Assembly: GCA_030672545.1 (NCBI GenBank)
Contig: DAOVGF010000024.1
Span: 1 to 19,645 of the forward strand
Reading direction: 5' to 3'
Source: Candidatus Aerophobota bacterium
GTDB lineage: Bacteria; Aerophobota; Aerophobia; Aerophobales; Aerophobaceae
Length of the DNA stretch: 19,645 bases
The first letter of the stretch is position 1; each line of letters opens with the position of its first letter. The notes under the pieces are model-generated. The model saw only the letters and a program-made list of their open reading frames with translations. It had not been told where the DNA came from and did not search any database. Position numbers and translations under genes: made by a program. Positions 7,669-14,012 of the stretch are shown piece by piece.

Positions 7669-8819
7669 GGATTTGTTTTGTCTCTGACCAGGCTTTTCCG
7701 GCCTGGGGAGGCGAGGGAATTTCCACGGAAAATTTTTCTCTTAAACTGGCCCAAAGAGGGCACCAGGTCATCTTTCTTACCTCGCGGGTGAGTAGTCCTC
7801 CCCAGGTGGAAGAGATTACCTTGTACCGATTTCCCGCTTTACTTCTACCTGGGCAAAAAGGGTCTTTTGCCTTTCCCTTATTTTCTTCCATAAAGAGAGT
7901 TCTTTTAAAAGAAAGGACAGATCTTATTCACATTACCCTGCCTACCTATCTGGGATGGCAGGTGCTCAGGGCAGCTCGTCTTCTGAAAATACCGGTGGTA
8001 ACGGGGTTTCATGTTCAGGTAGGTAACGTGATACCTCTTTTTCCTGGTTTGTTTAGGCTACTCAAGTTTTTTCTGGAAAGGTGGTTCGGCTACTTTTACC
8101 GGCGGGCGGATATCTTGATTGCTCCTTCTAATTTTGCTCGAGATATTCTAAGAACATATACTTATCGTCCGATAGAAGTGGTTAGTAACGGCGTGGAATT
8201 ACCTAAATTTGATGCTTCCGGGCTGAGTGATCAAGAGATAGAGTGTTTCTATCGGAGTTACCCGCTGCGTCAGGAGAAGTTTTTGCTTTACGTGGGCAGA
8301 CTCAGTCGAGAAAAGAATACCGGATATTTGCTTGACCTTATGCAGATTTTGAAACAAAGAGAAATAAAGGTCCAGCTTCTGGTGGTAGGACGAGGAAATC
8401 TAAAGAGAAAGCTTTGCCAAAGAGCAAAGACTCTAAGGATAGAAAATCAGGTCATTTTTGCTGGTTATCTTGAGGAAAAAATGCTTCTTTGTGCTTACAA
8501 GTTGGCAGATATTTTCATCTTACCGAGTTTTTACGAACTTCAAGGAGTTGTTGCTTTAGAAGCCATGGCCTCAGGATGTGCCCTTCTGGTAGCGAAAGGT
8601 GAGGAAAATGCGGCTCAGCAGTTAGTTGAAGAAGGCAAGAATGGATATACTTTTAGTCTCAAGGATCCTCGAGATGCCGCTAAAAAAATCGAGAAGATTC
8701 TTAATAGTCCTTATCTACTTGTTTCTCTACAAAGACGGTCTCGGGAGATCGCCCTCCGGCACGATTTGGAAAAGAGTGTCTCTCGCCTGGAGGAAATCTA
8801 TCACCAGTTGGTCAAATGA
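7665..8819 (+). CDS. GT4 glycosyltransferase
   Basis: A 384-residue retaining GT-B glycosyltransferase of family 4. Motifs seen: the N-terminal glycine loop AWGGEGIS (13-20), SNGV (174-177), the phosphate-binding YVGRLSREKN (209-218), and the E-x7-E donor site E291...E299 within ELQGVVALEAMASG. The ATG at 7665 overlaps the preceding stop in an ATGA junction, and the reading frame extends upstream only inside the flippase gene, so this start is preferred. The protein resembles diacylglycerol or polyprenol sugar transferases of bacterial envelopes. With the MurG-like enzyme and the membrane protein it probably builds a two-sugar glycolipid or exported glycan. Specificity is not readable. Confidence 0.88.
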   Translation: MRICFVSDQAFPAWGGEGISTENFSLKLAQRGHQVIFLTSRVSSPPQVEEITLYRFPALLLPGQKGSFAFPLFSSIKRVLLKERTDLIHITLPTYLGWQVLRAARLLKIPVVTGFHVQVGNVIPLFPGLFRLLKFFLERWFGYFYRRADILIAPSNFARDILRTYTYRPIEVVSNGVELPKFDASGLSDQEIECFYRSYPLRQEKFLLYVGRLSREKNTGYLLDLMQILKQREIKVQLLVVGRGNLKRKLCQRAKTLRIENQVIFAGYLEEKMLLCAYKLADIFILPSFYELQGVVALEAMASGCALLVAKGEENAAQQLVEEGKNGYTFSLKDPRDAAKKIEKILNSPYLLVSLQRRSREIALRHDLEKSVSRLEEIYHQLVK

Positions 8820-8836
8820 ACGACGGAACTACAGTG

Positions 8837-8877
8837 AAAAAGGGGACGGTTCCCTTTTTCTGGGTTTCTGCGGAAAC
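8837..8877 (+). terminator. Terminator-like repeat unit plus second small hairpin
   Basis: The unit 8837-8859 (AAAAAGGGG, ACGG, TTCCCTTTTT) is a 23-nt near palindrome ending in five Ts, 17 bases after the GT4 stop. It fits an intrinsic terminator. It matches 20 of 23 positions of the arms at 3357-3417, so it is also a dispersed repeat. A second stem, GTTTC-TGCG-GAAAC (8864-8877), follows directly, giving a REP-like double hairpin. Confidence 0.7.
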
Positions 8878-8891
8878 TGGAGGTTCCATTT

Positions 8892-8920
8892 TTGACGAGG
8901 GATGTCTTTTCTAATAAGAT
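8892..8920 (+). promoter_or_regulatory. Probable promoter of queD and the HPS-RraA gene
   Basis: TTGACG (8892-8897), 17-base spacer, TAAGAT (8915-8920). Transcription would begin near 8927, just before the Shine-Dalgarno GAGGAGG (8929-8935). This argues for the GTG at 8942 as the queD start rather than the GTG at 8927. Confidence 0.45.
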
Positions 8921-8941
8921 GAGATAGTGAGGAGGACGTCT

Positions 8942-9346
8942 GTGTATGAACTAATGATAGAGAGAGATTTTTCCGCGGCCCATCAGTTACGAGAAGCCAA
9001 AGGTGGGTGTGAGAGACTTCATGGACATACCTGGCACGTTCGGGTTTCTTTGGTGGGGGAACACCTAGAAGAAAATGGAATGCTGATAGATTTCCGGGAG
9101 GCCAAAAGGAAAATAGGACGGTGGATAAGAAAACTGGATCACCAGTTTCTTAACGAAATTATAGAGGGACTTAACCCTACCACGGAGAATATAGCCAGGT
9201 ATCTCTATGAAAGAATTGGCCGGGAGCTAAATTGCCGGAGATTTAAAGTTAAAACAATAAGAGTCTGGGAATCGAGAGACTGTAGTGTCTGTTATTCTCA
9301 GCCAAATGAGGGAGAAAATGAAACTTGTTCTTCAGGTTGCTCTTGA
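8942..9346 (+). CDS. queD: 6-carboxytetrahydropterin synthase (PTPS family)
   Basis: Makes 6-carboxy-5,6,7,8-tetrahydropterin from dihydroneopterin triphosphate, the first committed step to 7-deazaguanine (queuosine, preQ0) compounds. PTPS relatives can also serve folate synthesis. The protein is 134 residues. The zinc ligands are H14, H27 and H29 (AAHQL, LHGH). The catalytic Cys is C23 of CERLHGH, and D66-H67 (DHQFLN) and E110 complete the site. PTTEN at 79-83 is the usual substrate loop. Presence of the Cys favours QueD over the PTPS-III folate type. GTG 8942 is chosen because GAGGAGG ends six bases upstream. The last 29 bases overlap the HPS-RraA gene. No queC, queE or queF is present here. 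The C-terminal tail after residue 118 is Cys/Ser-rich and not family-typical. Confidence 0.9.
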   Translation: MYELMIERDFSAAHQLREAKGGCERLHGHTWHVRVSLVGEHLEENGMLIDFREAKRKIGRWIRKLDHQFLNEIIEGLNPTTENIARYLYERIGRELNCRRFKVKTIRVWESRDCSVCYSQPNEGENETCSSGCS

Positions 9347-10604
9347 TTTTCTGAATTTAGGAAGGGCCCTTAAAATAGCGGAAGCAACTGTAGCCGGAGG
9401 GGCCGATTGGTTGGAGGCCGGTACTCCTTTGATCAAGAGTGAAGGTTTGGATAGTGTTAGAGCTTTGAAGAAGAACTTTCCGGGTTTACCTATAGTAGCC
9501 GATTTGAAGATAATGGATGGAGGACGAATAGAAGCAGAGGCAGCTTTTAAGGCCGGAGCAAGTGTCGTCTGTGTGCTTGGTGTCGCTTCTGATTCTACTA
9601 TTCGGGAATCTCTGGAAGCTGCTCGAAACTACGGAGGAAAGATTGTGGTTGACTTGATGAATGTTTCTCAACCGCTTCAGAGAGCCCGAGAGATGGAGAA
9701 AATAGGGGTTGATTATTTGGAAATTCATCTCTCTATTGATGAACAAATGAGAGGGAAAGATCCTTGGGCCCTTTTGAACCAGATTACTCATCAAGTATCT
9801 ACTCCTCTAATAGTAGCCGGGGGCATAAATTCTGAGACTGTTGTTCAGGCGGTGGAAGCAGGGGTAAGCGTGGTCGTTGTGGGAGGAGCAGTGACTAAGG
9901 CTGAGGATCCCTGTCAAGCTACCCGAAGCATTAAAGAGGCTATCAAGACTAAAAGGTCTATTTCAACCCAATTATTTAAGAGAATAGCCAGTCCGGAAGT
10001 TGCCGAGATATTTCGCCGGGTTTCCCCTTCCAATCTTTCCGATGCTCTGCATCGGGCAGGCGAAATTATAGGACTTTCCAAGATTGGTCAATTCCCTCGA
10101 CTCCTTGGAGAAGCCCTGACGGTGCGGACCTACCCTGGTGACTGGGCCAAGCCGGTGGAAGCTATAGATAAAGCTGTTAAGGGCCAGGTGATCGTGGTAG
10201 ATGCCGGAGGTGTAGGGCCGGCCATCTGGGGAGAGCTGGCTACTCACAGTGCTCTGGGGAAAGGAGTTGCTGGAGTAGTTATTGATGGGGGTATTAGAGA
10301 TGTGGTTGAGATCGAGAGATTAAATTTCCCTGCCTACGCCAGGGTAATTACCCCGGCGGCTGGTGAGCCGAAGGGTTTTGGAGAAATTGGAGTCCCTATA
10401 AAAATTCGGGGAAAAAGGGTTCTCTCCGGAGATTGGCTGGTAGGGGATGAGGATGGATTAGTGGTAATACCTAAGAGACAGGCTGCTGAAATAGCCAACA
10501 GAGCTATGGATGTTTTGGAAAGAGAGAACCGCATCCGCCGAGAAATTAAAGAGGGAGGAACTCTTTCTTCCGTAATGGAACTACTACGCTGGGAAAAAAC
10601 CTGA
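9318..10604 (+). CDS. 3-hexulose-6-phosphate synthase fused to an RraA-like domain
   Basis: A two-domain protein of 428 residues. Residues 1-210 are a hexulose-phosphate synthase of the OMP-decarboxylase superfamily. It carries ALD10, WLEAGTPLIKSEG (31-43), the ADLKIMDGG active site (D62, K64, D67), DLMNV (112-116), H137, VAGGI (166-170) and VGGAVTKAEDP (188-198). The enzyme links formaldehyde and ribulose-5-phosphate, and in reverse makes ribulose-5-phosphate. Residues 220-420 are RraA-like (WGELA 304-308, VIDGGIRD 321-328 with R327 and D328, GDWLVGDEDGLVVIP 371-385), a fold shared with HMG/oxaloacetate aldolases and RNase E regulators. ATG 9318 is chosen for the GAGGGAG at 9308-9314. It overlaps the queD end, so it is coupled to it. 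No 6-phospho-3-hexuloisomerase gene is visible nearby. The RraA domain's task is unknown. Confidence 0.9.
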   Translation: MKLVLQVALDFLNLGRALKIAEATVAGGADWLEAGTPLIKSEGLDSVRALKKNFPGLPIVADLKIMDGGRIEAEAAFKAGASVVCVLGVASDSTIRESLEAARNYGGKIVVDLMNVSQPLQRAREMEKIGVDYLEIHLSIDEQMRGKDPWALLNQITHQVSTPLIVAGGINSETVVQAVEAGVSVVVVGGAVTKAEDPCQATRSIKEAIKTKRSISTQLFKRIASPEVAEIFRRVSPSNLSDALHRAGEIIGLSKIGQFPRLLGEALTVRTYPGDWAKPVEAIDKAVKGQVIVVDAGGVGPAIWGELATHSALGKGVAGVVIDGGIRDVVEIERLNFPAYARVITPAAGEPKGFGEIGVPIKIRGKRVLSGDWLVGDEDGLVVIPKRQAAEIANRAMDVLERENRIRREIKEGGTLSSVMELLRWEKT

Positions 10605-10832
10605 TATTCCTCCACTGTCATTGCGAGGAGCGAGATTCCTCGCTGGGCTCGGAACAGGCTTAGCAATCCTGGGGTGGTGCACTTCCATTGTCATTGCCAA
10701 TCTGCCAAAGGCAGACCTGACAATCCCAAAAACAAGATCACCACGGTTGCCAAAGGCAACCTCGTGACGCTTCGCGGATTGTGGAGCCTGTTCCGACTTA
10801 TTAATTTTTCCTGGGTAGGCTTAACAGGAGGA
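10605..10832. repeat. Repeat-rich convergent intergenic region with nested hairpins
   Basis: No gene. It begins with TGTCATTGCGAGGAGCGA (10616-10633), recognisable as a dispersed repeat motif of many uncultured bacterial genomes, and TGTCATTGC recurs at 10690. A 12-bp inverted pair (TCGGAACAGGCT 10649-10660; AGCCTGTTCCGA 10785-10796) encloses two hairpins sharing a loop: TCTGCC-AAA-GGCAGA (10701-10715) and GGTTGCC-AAA-GGCAACC (10745-10761). A local stem GCGAGGA/TCCTCGC lies at 10623-10643. It separates two convergent genes and could end transcription from both sides. Confidence 0.65.
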
Positions 10833-12098
10833 TTATTTATTTGGTTTTTTGGTAATCTTCACTCTTTTCACTTGTTTTTCGTCTGCTTCCATAACCTCTA
10901 TTTTCAGGCCGGAGTGTTCGATTATTTCACCCTTATGAGGAATTCTTCCCAGCAAGGTAATAAGTAATCCGCCTATGGATTCAAAGGTGGTGGCTTTTTC
11001 CGGAAGATGGGTGTTTAGGATTTCATTTATCTCGTCAATATCGGTATCTGCTTCTATCAAAGCTGAGCCATCTTTGAGGGGCTTTATTTTTCTTGTCCGG
11101 CTCTGATCATACTCATCTTCGATCTCTCCTACCAGCTCTTCCAGTAAGTCCTCAATGGTCAAGAGACCCACTACTCCTCCGTATTCTCCGACCACGATGG
11201 CCAGATGAGTCTTGTCTTTCTGCAACTTGCGGAGTATCTCACTAAGACGAGCGACGTAGGGAACAAAAATGGGGTGGTGCACAATATCTTCGACTCTGAG
11301 ATTAGAGTTATCCGAAGATACGTTCAATAAATCCTTAGCGTGAACTATTCCTACAATATTATCTATTCGGTCTTGATAAACAGGGATTCGGGAATAGCCA
11401 ACCTGATTAATTAGTTTTCTCAGTTTTTTTAGACTGGCACTTTTCTCGATACAGACCATTCGTGTTCGGGGAGTCATAATCTCACGGGCCGATCGCTCAT
11501 CGAATTCCAGGGCACTGTGAACTAGTTCTTCCTCGCTTTTCTCCAGTACTCCTTCCTCCTGGCTAATATCAATGAGGGTATGAATTTCCTTTTCAGTGAA
11601 GAATTGACCTTGGGGTTTCTTCCTCGGAATATTAAGCATTTTACCGGTGAGAAACCCGAGGAAGGTCGCCAGGGGGCCAAAAATCGAAGAGAGAAAAAGT
11701 ATTGTTCCGGCAACTCGCAAACAGACACTTTCTGAATGTTCCTGGGCATATCTTTTTGGAGAAATCTCACCGAATACCAGAATAAGAAAAGTCATCGTTC
11801 CCGTAACTGCTCCTATTACCAGACCAGGTGTTCCTTTGATTAGTCTTCCTATCAGTAAGGTAGCCAAACTGGCGGCGGCAATATTGACCAGGTTGTTGCC
11901 GATAAGCACGGTGATAAGCCAGCGGGAAGGTTGAGAAAGTAAGGATTCAATCTGTTTTCCCCGGCGGGGATTTTCTTTAATTAGGCGTTTGAGCGTCATT
12001 TTATCTATAGAGGAAAGGGCTATTTCTGAACCAGAGAAAAAACCTGACAGGGCCAGACAACCTACAATTAAACCTACGATAATCCAGGGATTGTCCAA
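10833..12098 (-). CDS. CNNM/CorC-type membrane protein with CBS pair (HlyC/TlyC-like)
   Basis: A 421-residue inner-membrane protein of the CNNM/MpfA/YfjD class, linked in characterised members to Mg2+/Co2+ efflux. Residues 1-160 are the DUF21/CNNM domain with hydrophobic stretches near 5-22, 60-85, 92-112 and 128-152 and the family's SGFFSGSEIALSS (18-30) and FGEISPKR (109-116). Two CBS domains follow (about 200-262 and 268-325, beginning at IMTPRTRM 207-214), which commonly bind adenine nucleotides. The CorC_HlyC domain is about 335-415. The start is TTG at 12098 with AAGGAGGT (12107-12114) eight bases upstream. It lies downstream of hflX and probably shares its transcript. Older 'hemolysin' labels for this family are misleading. 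Confidence 0.92.
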   Translation of the reverse strand: MDNPWIIVGLIVGCLALSGFFSGSEIALSSIDKMTLKRLIKENPRRGKQIESLLSQPSRWLITVLIGNNLVNIAAASLATLLIGRLIKGTPGLVIGAVTGTMTFLILVFGEISPKRYAQEHSESVCLRVAGTILFLSSIFGPLATFLGFLTGKMLNIPRKKPQGQFFTEKEIHTLIDISQEEGVLEKSEEELVHSALEFDERSAREIMTPRTRMVCIEKSASLKKLRKLINQVGYSRIPVYQDRIDNIVGIVHAKDLLNVSSDNSNLRVEDIVHHPIFVPYVARLSEILRKLQKDKTHLAIVVGEYGGVVGLLTIEDLLEELVGEIEDEYDQSRTRKIKPLKDGSALIEADTDIDEINEILNTHLPEKATTFESIGGLLITLLGRIPHKGEIIEHSGLKIEVMEADEKQVKRVKITKKPNK

Positions 12099-12141
12099 AA
12101 AAACTTACCTCCTTAGACCAAATTGTTTAGACTAAATTAAT

Positions 12142-12222
12142 TCAAGAATGAACTTTCTTTATCAAAAGAATTTCTGTATTTTCATTTGAAGGTGAACTTC
12201 CGTTAATGGCCAAAACTTTCAT
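12142..12222 (-). pseudogene. 26-codon N-terminal stump of a flavodoxin / NADPH-dependent FMN reductase gene
   Basis: On the reverse strand an ATG at 12222 opens MKVLAINGSSPSNENTEILL and stops after 26 codons. This is the start of flavodoxin-like FMN reductases (family pattern M-K-[IV]-L-x-I-N-G-S-P-x2-x-G-N-T), with the phosphate-loop NGSS and N-T-E visible. The rest of the ~180-residue fold is absent before corC. GGAG lies nine bases upstream and the stump follows the hflX stop by five bases, so it may still be translated. A deletion remnant is the simplest reading. Too short for certainty, but the match is residue-for-residue plausible. Confidence 0.6.
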
Positions 12223-12227
12223 TTTTA

Positions 12228-13511
12228 CTATCTCCGGTTTTGATATTCAATTAATTTTTGAGCTAAAAAGGGATTTATTTTAGTTTTTAAGACTACTCGC
12301 TCGGCCAGAAAGTCTTTTTTTTCCACCTCGGCCTGACGGCAAACAAGGGAAATCAGGTCGCTCCTCCGGTAGGGAAACGAAAATTCCGCTTCTACCCATT
12401 TCTCTTTCAGAAATAAGGTAATTTTCTTGAGAAGCTCTTTTAGACCGTCTTTCCTGAGGGCGGAAATAGCTACAGCCGGTTCCATTATCCTTTCCAAGCG
12501 AGCCAAACGGTAACTATTTTTGAGTAAATCTATCTTGTTAAGAACATTTATTATCGGTTTGTTCTCAATCTCTAAATCTCTTAAAACTGTGTGGGTAGCT
12601 TGATTTTGTTCCTCTATCCTGGGATGGGAAGCATCCAGAACATTGATAAGAATGTCGGCCTCTTTAATTTCTTTTAGGGTGGACTGAAAGGCCGCTACGA
12701 GATGGTGAGGGAGTTTATTAATGAAACCTACCGTATCTGTAACTAGAAGAGTTTGATGATTAGGAAGAACTACTTTTCGAGTAGTAGGATCAAGGGTGGC
12801 AAAAAGACGATCGTCAACTTTTACTTGAGAATGGGCTAAGACATTGAGCAGAGTAGATTTTCCTACATTTGTGTATCCGATTATGGTGGCTAGATAGAAA
12901 CCTCCCCGTTTTTTCTTGGTAACCTGGCGCTGTTGATCAATTTCTTTTATTTTTTCTTTTAGATGGGAAATTCTCGTATTTATTCTGCGCCGGTCCACCT
13001 CTAATTTCATCTCGCCCGGTCCTCTGGTACCTATACCAGCTCCCAGACGTGAGAGAAGAATTCCTTTTCCTCGAAGGCGAGGTAGAAGATAAGTTAATTG
13101 GGCGAGCTCTACCTGGACTTTACCCGCATTAGAGTGAGCTCTTTGGGCAAAAATATCAAGAATAAGCTGCGTTCGATCAATTACCTTGATTCCAATCTTA
13201 TCTTCCAGGTTGTATTGCTGGCTGGGAGAGAGATCATCATTAAAGATAACCAAATCAGCTTGTTTTTCCCTGGCCAGTTGACCGATTTCTTCAGCTTTTC
13301 CTTTACCAATGTAAAAAGCCACATCGGCTGTCTCTCTCTTCTGGATGACTTGGCCTAAAACACAAGCCCCCCCTGTTTCTGTAAGAGATTCAAGTTCTCT
13401 TATTGAATCCTCTACTGTCCAGCGAACTTCTCTGATAGCCTGACGTGTTTCCAAAGCTACCAAAATAGCCTTTTCCGGTAAATTGAGATTAACCAGCTTT
13501 GTTTTCTCCAT
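12228..13511 (-). CDS. hflX: GTPase HflX
   Basis: Ribosome-associated GTPase that splits stalled or heat-damaged ribosomes. The protein is 427 residues, a normal length. The N-terminal HflX domain is about 15-170, ending in GTRGPGE (161-167), followed by a helical linker (170-202). The G domain shows G1 GYTNVGKST (212-220), G2 FATLDPTTR (238-246), G3 DTVGF (259-263), G4 NKID (325-328) and G5 SAL (350-352). The start is slightly odd: AAGGAG abuts the ATG at 13511 with no spacer, while the frame stays open upstream without another ATG. A start a few codons downstream, such as the CTG at codon 6, is possible. It is driven by a consensus promoter at 13573-13600 and followed by the flavodoxin stump and the CorC-type gene. 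Confidence 0.95.
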   Translation of the reverse strand: MEKTKLVNLNLPEKAILVALETRQAIREVRWTVEDSIRELESLTETGGACVLGQVIQKRETADVAFYIGKGKAEEIGQLAREKQADLVIFNDDLSPSQQYNLEDKIGIKVIDRTQLILDIFAQRAHSNAGKVQVELAQLTYLLPRLRGKGILLSRLGAGIGTRGPGEMKLEVDRRRINTRISHLKEKIKEIDQQRQVTKKKRGGFYLATIIGYTNVGKSTLLNVLAHSQVKVDDRLFATLDPTTRKVVLPNHQTLLVTDTVGFINKLPHHLVAAFQSTLKEIKEADILINVLDASHPRIEEQNQATHTVLRDLEIENKPIINVLNKIDLLKNSYRLARLERIMEPAVAISALRKDGLKELLKKITLFLKEKWVEAEFSFPYRRSDLISLVCRQAEVEKKDFLAERVVLKTKINPFLAQKLIEYQNRR

Positions 13512-13572
13512 CTCCTTATTAAAGGTATTTTTCCTTAAAAGGCTTTTAAGAAATTGTCAGGGAATTACTATT

Positions 13573-13600
13573 ATTATAGCAATAGGGTGTCGCTTGTCAA
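13573..13600 (-). promoter_or_regulatory. hflX: Consensus sigma70-type promoter of hflX
   Basis: On the reverse strand a perfect TTGACA (13595-13600) is followed after 16 bases by a perfect TATAAT (13573-13578). The ATG is 61 bases beyond the -10 box. Two palindromes lie at its upstream edge (13598-13620). It is the strongest promoter match in the window. Confidence 0.8.
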
Positions 13601-13620
13601 CCAACTGGTTGCCTAGGCAA
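13598..13620. promoter_or_regulatory. Two adjacent palindromes, operator candidates
   Basis: CAACCA-AC-TGGTTG (13598-13611) abuts the perfect 12-bp palindrome TTGCCTAGGCAA (13609-13620). They sit between the divergent hflX and GH130 promoters and touch the hflX -35 box. Symmetry and placement suit binding of a dimeric regulator. The protein that might bind is unknown. Confidence 0.45.
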
Positions 13621-13625
13621 AATAA

Positions 13626-13655
13626 TTGACAGTTAGCCTGTATTATCGTACGATA
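13626..13655 (+). promoter_or_regulatory. Probable promoter of the GH130/GT4 genes with overlapping palindrome
   Basis: TTGACA (13626-13631), 17-base spacer, TACGAT (13649-13654). The -10 lies inside the perfect 12-bp palindrome TATCGTACGATA (13644-13655), a suitable operator for a repressor. The predicted leader to the TTG start at 14013 is about 350 bases and carries the repeat array below. Confidence 0.5.
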
Positions 13656-13742
13656 TTTACGATGGGTAAACTTTACCAAAAAAATGAGGTTCAGGCAGCT
13701 TGGGGTGTTCCTGGGGAAAACTCTTTTTAGTCAAGATAAAGT

Positions 13743-13871
13743 GGTAGCCGCAGGCTTTAGCCCATCTATTATGATCCGGTAGCCGCAGGCTTTAGCCTGC
13801 GTTTATTGCCGCAGCTTGAAAGCTGCGGCTACCATGGTCTCTTGGCGCAAGTTAAAACTGGCGGCTACCTT
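13743..13871. repeat. REP-like array of GGTAGCCGCAGGCTTTAGCC units
   Basis: The 20-base unit GGTAGCCGCAGGCTTTAGCC occurs at 13743-13762 and 13778-13797. An inverted relative (GCCGCAGCTTGAAAGCTGCG, then GCTACC) runs 13808-13833. GGTAGCCGCAG at 13778-13788 pairs perfectly with CTGCGGCTACC at 13823-13833 to close a large stem, and 13808-13829 forms its own hairpin. A worn copy of the end (GCGGCTACC) lies near 13861-13869. This repeat type recurs in many candidate-phylum genomes. It lies in the untranslated leader of the GH130 gene. Confidence 0.75.
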
Positions 13872-14012
13872 GGTAAAATCTAAATTATTATCTATATTCA
13901 ATGTAGATTAGTAAATCTGAGTTGTGAAAAATATTAATGTAGGATTAGGGTAAATAAGCAGCAAATTTTTGCCGACTTACTGCGAGAAATAGTTCTGAAA
14001 GGAGTCAAAAAA

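Noticed and set aside
8927..8941. GTG 8927 as the queD start
   Set aside because: It precedes the Shine-Dalgarno and coincides with the predicted transcription start. GTG 8942 is correctly spaced.
9285..9317. Longer N-terminus for the HPS-RraA gene
   Set aside because: HPS proteins begin at the equivalent of MKLVLQVALD, and GAGGGAG supports ATG 9318.
10674..10967. 97-codon forward frame across the repeat-rich gap
   Set aside because: It runs through hairpins and into the antisense of the CorC-type gene, with no ribosome site or family resemblance.
13743..13833. CRISPR array
   Set aside because: Only two direct copies and an inverted one, with unequal spacing and no cas genes. It fits REP-like repeats.
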